Positions 34,830 to 48,239 of a stretch of DNA of 64,000 nucleotides are shown here, piece by piece. Source of the stretch: Magicicada septendecula (lineage: Eukaryota > Arthropoda > Insecta > Hemiptera > Cicadidae); assembly GCA_034769895.1 (NCBI GenBank), contig CM068367.1, forward strand, positions 85,427,654 through 85,491,653. Reading direction: 5' to 3'. The translations under genes and the position numbers were made by a program. Numbering within the stretch: position 1 is the stretch's first letter; each line of letters opens with the position of its first letter. The notes beneath the pieces are model-generated. The model worked only from the letters and a program-made list of their open reading frames with translations, had not been told where the DNA came from and did not search any database.

Positions 34830-35445
34830 TATGAAAAAGCTGGAGTTTACCAATATCAATGTCAGCCTACTAACTCAACAGAATATAATGTGCGGTGCAA
34901 CAAAAAATACATAGGATATATTGAACACACCAAACATTCTAATCCGAACTTAACAGCAGCCAAACACATAAAACAACAGTCTTGTGAATATGGTCCAATA
35001 CAGCAACATTTAACTGTATTGAAAACATGCAGTAATGAAATAAGATCTAATATACATGAACAATACTGAATAAACAAACATGTAAAAGAAGAGGGCCACG
35101 AAAATCTATTGAACATCATGACGGACTTCAAAAATTATATCACATTTGAAATATTGTGGCAAAATGAAAATCAACATACAGTAATCAGCTGATATAATAT
35201 AAATATAGAACTGAATGTAAACATAAACAATCTGTAACAAAATCAGTTCTCAAGAAACTTTGGACACCAACATATGTTTCACGTTCATTAATCAATGTCT
35301 ACGAATTTGTTTTTGTAAATAGTGGCTGTTTTATGATATTGTGACCACAAATGCACAGTGTGTATGACCTGACGATGGTATATGACTGAAATCGATCGAA
35401 TTTAAGAATGTGAGTAATTAAAACTTTATTGCAAATCAGATGTTT
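34830..35445 (+). pseudogene. Penelope-like element fragment, GIY-YIG endonuclease
   Basis: One plus-strand frame reads AGVYQYQC, an insertion, then CNKKYIGYIEHTKHSNPNLT, AAKHIKQQSCEYGPIQQHL and TVLKTCSNEIRSNIHEQY to a stop. This is the order of the GIY-YIG endonuclease at the C-terminus of Penelope-like retroelements: G-V-Y, then K-Y-I-G, then an E-H helix, then a late Glu. Downstream, CCTGACGATGG...CTGAAATCGATCG at about 35368-35400 and an A/T-rich end look like the 3' tail. The reverse transcriptase part is absent, so it is a 5'-truncated copy. It lies in intron 1 of the candidate host gene. Confidence 0.65.
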
Positions 35446-36283
35446 GGTACCTTTAGGCTATGAACAATGAATACACTACAATAGAAAATTGAGATTATAT
35501 GTACCATTAGTAAACAATAAGTGCATATATTATAAATACATCACATTATCATTAGTATCAAAAGGATATATATTACACCTAGTGTTGATACTGGATTGTT
35601 TATCAACAAATAACAGTAATATTCAGCTACAGCGAATTATCAAAGGAATATTTCACAATCTGTATTGTTTCTTTTTATATGAACATTTATATTTTCTGGT
35701 ATTGAATACTGTTTCAAAATTGAGGTGGTTATTAAGTATGACATTACATCGGAATGGTGTCTCTGAAGCTTTTTACATACATAAGAAGTAAAATAACTTA
35801 AACTGTCTGGAAACTGTCTAAACTGTCTGTTAGAGCTTAACATCATTATAAAAATGTTATAAAAATCATCGAATGCTGTAAAACGTCTTTATAGATAACA
35901 CTTGTAAATAGAAGTCTGTTAAGTAAAAATTAGAACTTATGAATACATTTCATTTTTAGTTGTAATTTGCTGGGTTATTTTTATTGATGTTTAATAATGA
36001 GCTTGAATCATCCAATATTTTACGATTTTTTTTGTACTTATTAGTCCATAGTTACTGTGAATTAATAAACGATGAAATGTTTAGTGAGGTCTGGAAAAAG
36101 TCTGAGTTCAGATTTAGCTCATACTAGTGAGTTTTAGAGTGTCGATGTTTTCGATGAAATTTATTACCATCTTTAAAAGAATGTTTATTTTTTATTAAGG
36201 TATGTGTTACATAAAGGATAATAAATAATTATTTGTATGTGCACTGTGTATGTAACATAATAATAATATACATATTATAATAT

Positions 36284-36839
36284 TGTTACGACGGTCTACT
36301 TGACCGTCGTAGGTACAGTGGAAACAAAATAAGTACAAGACACCAATTAAGTCACTAATCACACCTTTAGTTTTTACAGTAAAACAGTTCGTAATTACCA
36401 ACACAGTCTACTACAACGAATCAAATCAAAATTGTTCACACGCAATAAAATGTCACTAATATTAACACAATTGTATTACAATAAATTGTAATTATACCGC
36501 AACGCAACATTTCACTAATAACTACTTGAGCAGTAATCTCGCTACTATAACTCTCGAACCGCTCTGTAAATATCTCGCACTAATTTTAAAACTGAACGTC
36601 GTTGAGTACCGGTATTTATAGCCAGTTGAATATCTAGACGATTCCTAATTGCATCGTAGTGTGCGTATGAACTACGTAATTAACTTCGGCCTTGAGACAG
36701 TCCGAGCGCCATAGCGTAGCCCGGCACAGTCGAGAAGATTCTCGCAAAATGCGTCCACAATCACGTACGCCACACGCCCCATTCTGGATCTCTCTGGAAC
36801 ATTCGATAAACACGTAGATTGTTCTGTGACGTCGTAACA
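36284..36839. repeat. probable solo LTR
   Basis: The ends are TGTTACGACG and CGTCGTAACA (TG...CA, a perfect 10-bp inverted terminus), flanked by ATAT at 36280-36283 and 36840-36843. Size (556 bp), ends and 4-bp duplication fit a Ty3-type LTR left by recombination. A short DNA transposon with 10-bp termini is the alternative. No coding capacity; a TATTTATA motif at about 36611 could be the core promoter. Confidence 0.65.
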
Positions 36840-37300
36840 ATATAATTATTATTGTTTATATAACATGTACCCCAAACAGTGTGTCATGAGGACTAACAAT
36901 CAATTTTGTCAAATGCCAACACACAAAATGTAGAGTTGTGTCTAGTTACCTGAAGAAATCTCACTAAAGCTTTCATCATTTATATGCATTAGGTTTTAGT
37001 ATACGTTGCAAGAAGTATTTATTAATCACTTGATAATTATCATATTAATGATAAAAATATTGTGACATAAAATGTTTATTAACTCTGATTTAGTTGCTAA
37101 AATTTAGTTGTCTTGTTTCAGCTGTTTCATTTTCTATAGTGTTGGTATTTTTTTGGGCCATTACTAAACATTTGCACAGTTCTTTGACAGGATACCCAAC
37201 ATATAACTCATATTATTAATACCTGTGGTTGTGGAATTCCACTTTAAGGCTATTTTTGTTTTTTTTTCAATTTTCACTCAAGTAACCTCAAGCATTCAAA

Positions 37301-37362
37301 ATGGTCCAAGGCCACACGAAGGGCATAGCCGCTAGTGTGAACTACAACACAACAGCACCCAG
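37301..37362 (+). CDS. start exon of an unrecognised small-protein gene
   Basis: An ATG in good context (CAAAATGG) follows an acceptor (pyrimidine run, TTTTCACTCAAG, AG at 37281-37282; a second AG is at 37291-37292). It gives 20 codons (MVQGHTKGIAAS...) and ends AG|GTAAGT with GT at 37363-37364, leaving two bases of a split codon. The first base of the exon at 47423 completes a Ser codon in frame. The peptide is hydrophilic with no signal sequence. A HINE-like repeat starts only about 58 bp past the donor. I do not recognise the protein. The codon choice and GC content of this exon stand out from the surrounding AT-rich DNA, which supports a real exon. Confidence 0.55.
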
Positions 37363-38255
37363 GTAAGTTTTCTTTTTTTTTTAATTTACTATTAATAAAA
37401 TCCTATGCACAGTGTAAAAAATCGGTATGGAGAACCATACATGACTTCCATGTCCTAAAATTTATATTTAAATCATTTAAATATTAATTAAATAAGTGGA
37501 TGCTTGAGTTCTGGAGAAATTATGTATCAGCTAAAATGGTACTACCATGTCAGGTGGATTAAGACTATCCTCAACCTTCGTGAAGAAGGACTGTAGTTTT
37601 GGATAAAATGTCTAGGTCGAACGAAGAGCTAGCTAAAGGTAGCTGCGATCTGATTCCTGTAATGAAATTGACTCTCGCTCCGAGGGGCTGAGGGATGTCT
37701 ATAGTTGTATCAAAGTCTTTCCTGTCAATACTATACTAGTCATTTTTAATTTTTAAAATCGAGTCTTGATTTCTTTCTTTCCATTTGTCTTCTGATTTCC
37801 TGAATGTCTATTCTGTTCACCCGTATAATTATAAATTTCTCAGCAAAACATTTCTTCCTCAATACGTTTGTGTCTCCTGTTTAACACCCACCATTCTGAT
37901 CCATGTCATAATGCTATATTCCACACAGGCTAGTAAATAACTAGCCATCAGGGAGGTCAAAATATTTTCAAGGAGGGGCAAACAATTTTCCAAAGGAGAA
38001 AAATATTTATATATTTTTCATACATACACACATGGACATATTAGTTTATAATTCTCATATAATAGAAATAAGTACACAGATTGTATTAATTGCTTTAATA
38101 CAACAACACTCCCCAGCGATCCACAGGAAGCAAATCGATGTCCACCTTTTTGGCTTGCATGCATTGTGTTGGTGTGGGTTTCGGCACTTTCCATTTAAAA
38201 AGCGTGCAAACATAAGAAAATAAACATGAGTGTGGCCAGAAATAACGCGAATTTT

Positions 38256-38279
38256 GTGTGTGTGTGTGTGTGTGTGTGT
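38256..38279. repeat. (GT)n microsatellite in copy B
   Basis: About 12 GT units. It corresponds in inverted orientation to the long CA run of copy C at 44187-44307. Confidence 0.9.
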
Positions 38280-38322
38280 CCTGCTGGCCTTTTTATTGTG
38301 GTAATCACAATAATAAAACTTT

Positions 38323-38854
38323 AATAATATATATAAAACTTTCACATATGAACTTACTATTCGGTGTCACTTTCCCAAACGTTTCAAGGTGATGTACCTC
38401 TTCTTCAGTGGGAGTATACTGAATGTCGATTACAGAATAACCGTTACGGAATTAGGTGTGTGTGGTGGGGGTTGATGGTGGGAAGGGATTGGCGCTGAGG
38501 TTCGAATTGTGTGTATGGATCAGTGTATCGAATAGTGTATGTGATTTTGATTCATTTGTATGTATTTTGATTTTGATTTGTATGTATGATTTCACATACA
38601 ATATTCGATACACTGATCCATACACACAATTCGAACCTCAGTGCCGATCCCTTCCTACCATCAACCCCCACCACACACACCTAATTCCGTAACGGTTATT
38701 CTGTAATCGACATTCAGTATACTCCCACTGAAGAAGAGGTACATCACCTTGAAACGTTTGGGAAAGTGACAACGAATAGTAAGTTCATATGTGAAAGTTT
38801 TATATATATTATTAAATTAATAAGTGAACGAAGAGGATGAATCAACAAGATAAT
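38323..38854. mobile_element. palindromic insertion with 14-bp target duplication
   Basis: A left arm at about 38323-38544 and a right arm at about 38592-38814 are inverted copies differing at about five positions over ~220 bp, with a 47-bp spacer. AATAATAAAACTTT flanks the insertion at 38309-38322 and 38855-38868. Copy C (near 44153-44176) has the same flanking sequence without the insertion, an empty site. The arms contain CTGAAGAAGAGG...TTGAAACG, comparable to the tail of the Penelope-like fragment (CTGACGATGG...TGAAATCG). Confidence 0.85.
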
Positions 38855-39501
38855 AATAATAAAACTTTGGAAAAGTAAAGATTACATAATTGAGATATGC
38901 TTGCCTGCCAGGAACGATATATTTTCACTCATAAGTGATTTAAATTAAAATGAAAAATATAGAATTTTGTTAAAGTGAAATGAAATGTTTCCATAGAAAC
39001 TACTTCTTTGTTGTCAATAACGTAGTACACATATAAAACTTATAAAAATTTACTTCTTCCATCATCAACTACCATTTTAATTTATAAAAAAATTACCCCC
39101 TCCCCCTTCAACTACCCTTTTCATTTATAGATATTTCATCTACCTTTCTACAATGGATTATTATGACCTTCTTTTCAGGATACTTTATTTATCAAAATTA
39201 AGCACTTTACTCTTGTTAAAACGTAAAATGTTGCTGGTAAACTACCCCTTTCCCTTAACTGATCTTCACCAAAAACAATAGGCCTTGAGTCCTCTACAAT
39301 TCAGGACTGTATGCAAAAAATTATTTGATTCTGTTTGAATTTGCGACTGTTATCGTTTGCCATAGAAAAAATTCTACACACTCTTCGAAACATGACTTTT
39401 TTCATGTTTTTATGGTAGTACAATTAGAATCTGCCGTTATCTCGAACACGATTTTTTTTGCCATGACCATACTTCCATTTGCTTATGGAACATGGAAGTA
39501 A

Positions 39502-40532
39502 AATATATATAGGATTTAATGTTAATTGTATTCTATATTTATTGTATTCTATGTACAACGAAATTTTTCTAAAAAGGAACTAGAAAAAATTGTTCATTAT
39601 TAAGAAGTATCCAGTATTGAGAATTAAAAATTATAAAACAGTATTTCAAAACAATTTTTTATAAAAATTAAACAGTATATTGCACTTTTCCTAGAATATG
39701 AAATAAGAGTGTACAACAACTGTATAGCAAATTAGTATTGTATATTGTCATCGCTGTCAAGACTTTATATACATTGAACAGAGTTATAGCTGCTCTTTTG
39801 AACTCTTCTCACTCTTCAGTCTCAATGATAGTGAGGAGTCACTTCAGTCCCACCCATCACAGTTTTACGTTCCTCTTGGCACATTCCACTGGTCTCCTCC
39901 ACTCATTCCTGTCCCTCAACTTTCCCCTCCACTCCGTCACACCACACCCATTATCTATGATTACGGGTTATGGGTTGTCTGTCTCACTGGTTTTCCTTTA
40001 GCCTCTTTTCCCACAGTCTCAATTTAGAATAATCTTTTTTTTTAAGTTGATTGGTCATTCTGTTTTTCTGTGTTGTATCACGTCAGCTCATGACATGACA
40101 CAACATGATCACGTCAGCTCATTCTCTATGCCTTAATTATATTCTATGGTTTAATTCTGCACAACATACAGTAAGTAGTTAAAACAGTAAGAAATATATA
40201 TTGCAGTTATAAAAAAGGAAGCTGTTTGAAACAACGATTAAATTTGAATTGTTTAAATATTGACCTCTTGTGGCTAAAATTCCTAGAAGTTTTGAAATGC
40301 AGTTGCTACATGCTTCTAGTGGAATTATGCTGTTACTCTGGAGACACAGTGGCAATGTACTGTAATTCTTTTAAACAGAGAACCTGATGGACATAAACAG
40401 TAAAATTTTTTATCAGAACATTAAGAGCCTTACAAGTATACAGCATTATCCCTTACAGAGTAGTGATGAGGTAAAATTTTATAAACACTTAGTTTCATGC
40501 CCACTATTTAGAAAGTCCATTTTTGGGAAGCA
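39502..40532. other. intronic non-coding stretch, nothing recognised
   Basis: AT-rich with short frames only. A small duplicated motif, ATCACGTCAGCTCAT, occurs at 40077 and 40108. Confidence 0.4.
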
Positions 40533-41324
40533 CAGTGGAAAACGTTTAACATGAGATGGCAGGGATCAACTATTTTCTTTTGTGTCAATAGAATTTCATG
40601 TTAAAAGGACAAAAAAGTGGAACAAAATGACATAAACGAACAAATACTGAATTGTGTAGTAAAATAAAGCAATAAAGAATATTCAGAAAGTACTTACATA
40701 TAAATCCTCCTGAATAATTTCTTGTTAATTTTGGGTGAAAACATGGTTAATTTTTCTTAAAATTTAGTATACATCCACTGTAGCTGTTCTTCACTTAGTC
40801 TTATGATTTAGGTTTTCTTGTGCAATAATGTAGTATGTCTTTTAAATTTCATATAGTGACAATATTCTATTCTTTTTCAAATAGTCTGTTAACAGTCTAC
40901 CTTATTTTCAACAAATTGTTTTAATTTATCATTGTGGTCAAATATTTCTCATTCAAAGTTGGTTTCTAAATATTGACATACATGGCTCAGGAACAAAAAC
41001 ATATCGGTAGTGGTAAGAACTTGTAAATTTTCACTGTAATTTTCCGTGTCAAGTCTGTCGGCACCCTCATCACTTTCACAGTTTTTAACTTCCACTCTTT
41101 TGGGACATGCACATAAGGATTTATTTTTTATGCAGCTATTGAAAGCCAGCAACAAAATTATTATAACAACATTTTTTGTGTTAACCAATATTTTGTAGGT
41201 AAAACTTTTCGTGTTTACCATACAAACTGTAAGTGTAAAATAGAAGCAACGATCAGGACTGAGCCATATTTCATGTTAACTGACATTTTGTGTTAACCAT
41301 TTTTGTGTTAAGCGTTTTCTACTG
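40533..41324 (-). mobile_element. internally deleted Tigger-type element, third family
   Basis: The left end CAGTGGAAAACGTTTAACAT and the right end (reverse complement) CAGTAGAAAACGCTTAACAC form terminal inverted repeats. TA follows the right end (41325-41326), and the left neighbour is CA, one substitution from TA. At 792 bp it retains only the end of the transposase gene. Confidence 0.8.
40949..41221 (-). pseudogene. Tigger transposase C-terminal remnant
   Basis: A minus-strand frame inside the 792-bp element. Its later half (VEVKNCESDEGADRLDTENY and on to FLSHVCQYLETNF) looks like the acidic-then-helical C-terminus of Tigger transposases. The first ~40 residues are AT-rich non-coding sequence translated by chance. 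There is no start codon of its own function. Confidence 0.5.
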
Positions 41325-42367
41325 TATTTAAACGATTAGGCCCAATATGAAAATGTCACGAATTTTAAAAGCAAGAAGTTCCAAATAGCAGATGTTTTAC
41401 TATAGTTTGTTTAAGTCCATGACTCATTATATATGTTATATATGTTCAGCAAAAATTTACAGTTATGGCTATGGTACTCCATTCTCATTAGCTGTTTTGA
41501 CCTTGACACTGATGAAATCCTTGGCTTTGGCTGACCGGCTACTTATTGTACCAGATCATGGTGTTATTTTTGGTTGACAAGGCTTATCTAATCATGTGGT
41601 AGACATACTGGGCATCTGTGAAATGAGTTTTGTCAACCTCTGCTGACAAAAGTGGTTGCCAGTACTCCCCCAATTGAAATCCATATTAAGCTAACACAGC
41701 ACTTGTAATTAGTCAGCAAGGGAGTCCAATATTTTCACTGGCAAGATCAAGATCATCAATGAAAAATAACTACTGCAGACGTAGCCAAAACATGTAGTTA
41801 ATATCTTTTGTCTTCCACGTCTAGTGCTGTCTGGGGTCTCCCTCCTTATAATTAACTAATAATTGAAGTATAGTACAATTCTAGAAACATTTCCTTTTAC
41901 ATTAAATTAAACTAAAACCAACATTAATTTGAAGTAGTTTCATTATTGACCATTTGCAGAGATTGATTTAATAAATAATACACAAACATCGTCTCTTTTG
42001 TGTGTGTGTGTGTGTGTGGGGGGGGTTGAGAGGGGAGGCAAAAACTGGTTTTCAGACTAGTTTTGTTTACTCTCTTAAAAGGATGTGCTCTTATAATTTC
42101 CTGTTTGGTGCTAATGCAACAATAAAAAAGGAAAGTGAATTAAATTATATAATCGCTCTTCAGAAAACCAAAATGTGTTTTATGTTTATGAAAATAATAG
42201 TTGGCAGTAGTGTTGGGTTCATGTCATGGAAATATTTTTTTAATATATTGTGTCAATACTGGTAGATCAGAAACAATCAAGACCTAAATTTTGAAACAGT
42301 GCTAATGAAGCAATTTTTGTAATTAAATTGTTGTAATTGATACTGGTATTGTATAGTAATTCATAGT

Positions 42368-42371
<4 letters not shown>

Positions 42372-42456
<85 letters not shown>
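42372..42456. repeat. (AC)n microsatellite
   Basis: About 42 units with one AT interruption (near 42408). Confidence 0.95.
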
Positions 42457-42459
<3 letters not shown>

Positions 42460-42829
42460 TAATAAAAAAAAACCATGACAGGTTCAATCAGCAGAGAAAT
42501 GCTTATTTGAAGCCACATATATTGTAATATTATACGGTACCTTCTGAAAAGGTTACAAAGTGAATGTATGTAGAAATATTGATATATAAACACAACACAT
42601 TGTTATGAGAAAAAAAGAATTGATTACTAGTGTAGTCCAAGAGCTCCAAAACTGTCATTGTTTTGAACGATGTACATTTATTATTACATAAGTTTTGATA
42701 TTAGATGATTTTTGTTGAGTATGGGAAAATGGTACAAATCCAGATTTCTCTACTTTTCTTTAGTAATATAACAATTGGAGAGCATGAGACCACACAATAA
42801 ACCCTAAAATTCCAAACTTTCAGATTTGA

Positions 42830-43340
42830 GTTACAATTCCTTTTAGTCTGACACCCTGCTAGATTTCACAATTTTGTCAAATTTTTGATCCCTTTTGTGG
42901 GCCCTGGGATCACAGAATTTTGAAATTTCCAAAAACTTAACACTATATTCAGATGTTAGTTAATGTTCTCCTTAATTTGATACCACACATGAATTTTTGC
43001 GATTTTATCAAAATTTTCACCCACTTGAATTTTCACCTGGTGCTCAAAGTTTTGTAATTGTCAAAAACGAATGCTATATTCAAATTGTGGTTTAAAATCC
43101 ATTTAATTTGCCACATGGGGTTTTGCAATTTTTAACAATTCCCCTCTATATTTTTGGCTCTCACCTCTCCTATTTTTGGAGAGATCAATCGTAAAAACAA
43201 TAGGTTTCTGTAGGGTAAAAGTATGGACACACATGCCAAGTTTTATAAAAATTGGTTATTGCTTTTAAAAGTTATTGGGAGATATATCCCAAACAGAGAA
43301 ACAGACATATAGACAAATGCTAAACAGTCGAGTCAAAACT
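42830..43340. repeat. degenerate ~140-bp tandem repeats of unknown family
   Basis: Two to three diverged units share the pattern TTTGCAATTTT / CAAATTTTTGATCCC / AACACTATATTCA / CCTTAATTTG. They are followed by a stretch (GGTAAAAGTATGGACACACA, then GAAACAGACATATAGACAAA) of the kind often found at the ends of dispersed repeats. No coding capacity; the family is not recognised. Confidence 0.45.
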
Positions 43341-43505
43341 GAGAACTCACTTCACTCATTCAATTATATTTAATTATTTGCGATATTATAATTGGGAAAA
43401 GTATATACAAGTGAAATTTTATAATACAACCATCAGAACAGTTGATTTTTGTAATATAAACAATCAGTAAAAAAACTAAAATTATTAAAAATATAAGTTG
43501 ATTTT

Positions 43506-44832
<1,327 letters not shown>

Positions 44833-45639
44833 TGTTGTTAATAAATTCAGTTTCTGGTGATGCAGGATCCTGTAAAATAATGTGCATTAGAGAAAATAAT
44901 TTATGTTAATAGACAACACAATTATTGTTATGATAATTCAGAGTGAGCCCTCAGTTGCTTGACATTAAAAGTTATGCGTAGTTTAATAGTGACCTAGAGT
45001 GAATATATGGTGAAAGGTTTTGTGAGGTTAAGTTATTTAACATATATTTACCAGTTAATGCGGGCAGCTAGATTACTAGTGTAAGCTCACTAACACAAAC
45101 ACACATGCAGCTGGCTCCGAGGCGCCTGATGCCTACTGTCTGAGTCATCTACTGGACATTCTAATACTCAATCGAAATTTATTACTATTATATTTTATCT
45201 CAATAAATCCATAATATTTGGAATTTGCATTATATTTTAAGAAAAACATTAGCAAACACGGTATAAATACGACAAGAAATATGAAGAACTTTCAGAACAA
45301 ATTATCCAATTAAAAAGAACACAGTTTTAGAAATAATGAGCTCTGTATCATAATTGGATCGTGTTTGAACTCTTTTTAAATAACGTGTAGAATTCAATGC
45401 AGTAGTAAAAATAAAGAAATTACTTTTTTATAAAAAAAATTGTTAAGGCGCACTAGATGCTACTTGGTGATTCATTGACAGGGGGCTGGGGGCTAGGACC
45501 AAGCTATAGTCTGGCAGCCCATGCCTGTGTGTTCATTGGGAAGGTATCTACTAATCCTCCAGCCACCCTCCTTGTCTGGCCAAAGTATAAACATAATTTT
45601 AAAACATTAGTATTGTCATTTCAACAAATTTTCATTCAA

Positions 45640-46500
45640 GTCAACAAATCTTGACTGACTCCAAATCATCATTAGAAGCACTATCAAAATCTGGCACGAG
45701 TGCGTACTTCTTTCGTATTAATGAAATAAGGAAACTATTCCTCCAGTTACACAACGAAGGAAAAATTATCACCCTTCAATGAGTTCCATCCCACTGTGGA
45801 GTCCCCGGAAATGAAATAGCAGATGGGATCGCAAGGGAAGCATGCACAATGTATCCAACTAACCTAAAGAAGTTCTCCCTGCTGCAGTGCAGAAGCTCGG
45901 GTGACTGACACTTCAAGAGCTCTTGGGAGGACAGTTGGAAATCAGCAACCACAGGTCGCAACTTATACCAAATACAACCTGTGCCGGCCAAGGAAGACAT
46001 CTACAAGGGAGTCGCGCATCTGATAGCTGCTTTTGCTGCGAGGGCACGTACTGGCCATATCGTTACCCAAGAATATCTCTTTAGATTCAATCTCACGGAT
46101 ACGCCACAATGCTTATTGTATGAAGACGGAGAGGAAAACCTTGAACATATACTTATAAAATGTCATTACCCGATTGCCGCAAGGGATATCTTAAGGCTGC
46201 AAGTGTCGGGATGGCAGGAAATCATGAGCAATAAGAAGTACTGGGCTCTCGCTTCTATCATCTACCATGGACATCGGGCTATCGGCTACAGTTGAAGCTG
46301 GACGCCTGTGGGAAGAAGTAAGAAGTACAAATTTTCATTTTATAATCAGGGCCTGTATTTATATGGATAATACAGAAATAATTGCTATTCTTGGTTTTGT
46401 GCGTCTGAGCAGTGGCATAACTAGTAGTAACTGCTCCTGGGAAGGGAAGGAAGGATGAGAGTAGCTTGAAGGTTGGACTCCCCATTTTCCTCAAGACAAA
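45640..46500 (+). pseudogene. LINE (jockey/I type) RNase H and 3' end, truncated
   Basis: One plus-strand frame reads ILTDSKSSLEALSKS, then VPSHCGVPGNEIADGIAREA, the C-terminal half of the RNase H domain of jockey/I-type LINEs. A linker and the terminal zinc-knuckle region follow (CLLYEDGEENLEHILIKCHY), with a stop at 46293-46295. The Trp that normally precedes VPSHCG is a TGA stop (about 45780-45782), a second TGA lies at about 45906-45908, and one knuckle cysteine is lost. The endonuclease and reverse transcriptase are missing (5' truncation). The 3' untranslated region runs to about 46500 and recurs inverted at 21405-21500. It lies in the intron of the candidate host gene. Confidence 0.8.
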
Positions 46501-47422
46501 CGAGGTATACAGGATTCTTCCCGTGTAATTATTTATACAATTATTTAACACACGTAACAGGCTTAGAAATAGACATGCGTTGAGTGATTCTGGAATTTCA
46601 ATAGCTCTGGGGTAGGGAAGATTGATCCCCCTTAGTTGCGCCCCTGTATCTGAGTATCAATTTTTTTAATTGAAAAATTAGTGTTCTGTAGTTGAAAAGA
46701 TGCAGTGCATATTAATAATTAATATGCATATGCATGTAATGAGTTTTTTGTATAAATGTGTGCATGATGTGTTTTACATAAAGAAAAAAATTACTATTGC
46801 ACATATGTATTCCTATATTAATAAGATGTAGGAATAAATATAATATTTCATTTCTATTAGTACTCATTAGGCCTATGTGTGTATTAATTGTTTCTATATG
46901 GCCTGTACACAGGTCCTGATGTTGACAATAAATTCTATTGAAATGTCAACACAAATGTTTTATAGTGTGTGTAGTCATTGATGAAACCTCATAAATTCTT
47001 TCACTACCAGTACTAGAAGTTATCAAAAAAATGCATTTCTGTCAAGCAACTTGTGGCTTACTGTACATAAACTAGTACATATAGTATTACACATTATTTG
47101 TTCATAGAATATTTGTAGTTACGGTACTGATTTCACAAACTGTGATATGGTACAAATTTTGTTTCTATCAAACGTGTGTTTTGAATAGACTGATGCTATT
47201 TTTATGTGCCATCTGACAATAATATTTAATACTGTTTAAAAGGTTTGTAATATTTAAACAATCCAGTAGACTATACTAGAAAAAAATTCTGTTCAAATAA
47301 ATATCAGCTTTGGATGTAGTCCAGAAAAACAGGTTTTCCTCAAACGTTCTTGAGCCTGTGTACCATTAGACAGAAATTGTGTACAACTGGTTGACCTCCA
47401 TTTTGTTTTGGCTCTGTTCCAG
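46501..47422. other. intronic non-coding stretch
   Basis: No gene. It ends at the acceptor of the terminal exon at 47423. Confidence 0.4.
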
Positions 47423-47573
47423 CAAGTCTGTCAGTGCTGTTGAATCGTACACAAAACAGGTTCAGCCCAAGAAGCAAGAAGAGAAGAAAAACGAGTTTCA
47501 AGAGAAGAAGTATGGCGCTTGGGGCCCCATTTTTAAAAACAAACAAAATTTTGTTAACATGCACTATTGTTAG
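47423..47573 (+). CDS. terminal exon of the same small-protein gene
   Basis: Acceptor TTTTGGCTCTGTTCCAG (AG at 47421-47422). With the 62 coding bases of 37301-37362 it makes exactly 71 codons, a 70-residue protein. This part is lysine- and glutamate-rich (SYTKQVQPKKQEEKKNEFQE), then has an aromatic segment KKYGAWGPIFKNKQNF and ends in HYC before TAG. No membrane segment, no known domain; a small soluble, basic protein is the most that can be said. The predicted intron is about 10 kb and full of repeats. Extra exons inside it cannot be excluded, nor can an unseen splice near the end. A likely poly(A) signal is at 48234-48239. Confidence 0.55.
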
Positions 47574-48233
47574 TTAGTTAGTACCAATGTTTTTTTGCTT
47601 GCCTTTTTTTTTCTAATACTTTATATATACGTAAACTATATGTATAAGCTAATATTTTCATATCAGTGTGTTGGTTGACTAACATCATGTGTAGCGTGTA
47701 GCAAAGTAACAGGAATGTATGGTTTACGGGAATAAACGGTAGCTGTATCTTTCCCATCTTGATTTTCCTAGAAGTCATCACAATCATCATCTCTGTCATC
47801 ATTTGGTTGAGACCTGAACTGAAAATAAAAGCTATATAACAATATTGTTATATAGCATAATGGTAGATGTGAGATTATAATAATCGATGCGGAAACAACA
47901 GGAAAGAAGAGTACGTAACTACAAATACAGGAAGACATGAGTATAAGTCTTTGGTATTTTAAAAGTAAACTTATATAACTTTTAAATAACAATTTTCTAT
48001 TGCTGAAAAAATGTTTAAAATCAATTTATTCAAAAGCAAAATTTAGACAGAATTTAATCATACTGTCTATACAAAGTACCATGTATTATTTAATTCATGA
48101 AAATTCACCATAAATTTGTTTTCTGTCAATTTCTGTTATTGTCAAACTGAACATGATTTGTTTTGAAATGATGTAAATTTTTTGTACAATTTTTTTTTTT
48201 GTAAATACAGTTTTTATTGTTTGGTTTTTTCTA

Positions 48234-48239
48234 AATAAA
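48234..48239 (+). terminator. candidate poly(A) signal AATAAA
   Basis: AATAAA followed by GTGTGTATATAG, a GT-rich element of the kind found downstream of cleavage sites. It is 660 bp past the stop at 47573. Earlier, weaker candidates are near 47732 and 47823. Confidence 0.35.

Larger units (their letters stand above)
37421..39501 (-). mobile_element. HINE-like element, copy B, with internal insertion
   Basis: Reverse orientation. Its 5' end is at 39501 (ACTTCCATGTT read on the minus strand), with one tandem unit near 39230-39370. Its 3' hairpin (GTATGG/CCATAC) is at 37425-37440. It shares a long middle segment with copy C, including a GT/CA run and the ~220 bp after it (38030-38280). It carries a 532-bp palindromic insertion at 38323-38854. 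Its last ~500 bp do not match copy C, so the 3' part has been exchanged or replaced. Confidence 0.65.

Noticed and set aside
38702..38760. Hammerhead ribozyme in the palindrome arms
   Set aside because: CTGAAGA replaces the invariant CTGATGA, so the catalytic core is not preserved; only a family resemblance to Penelope tails remains.
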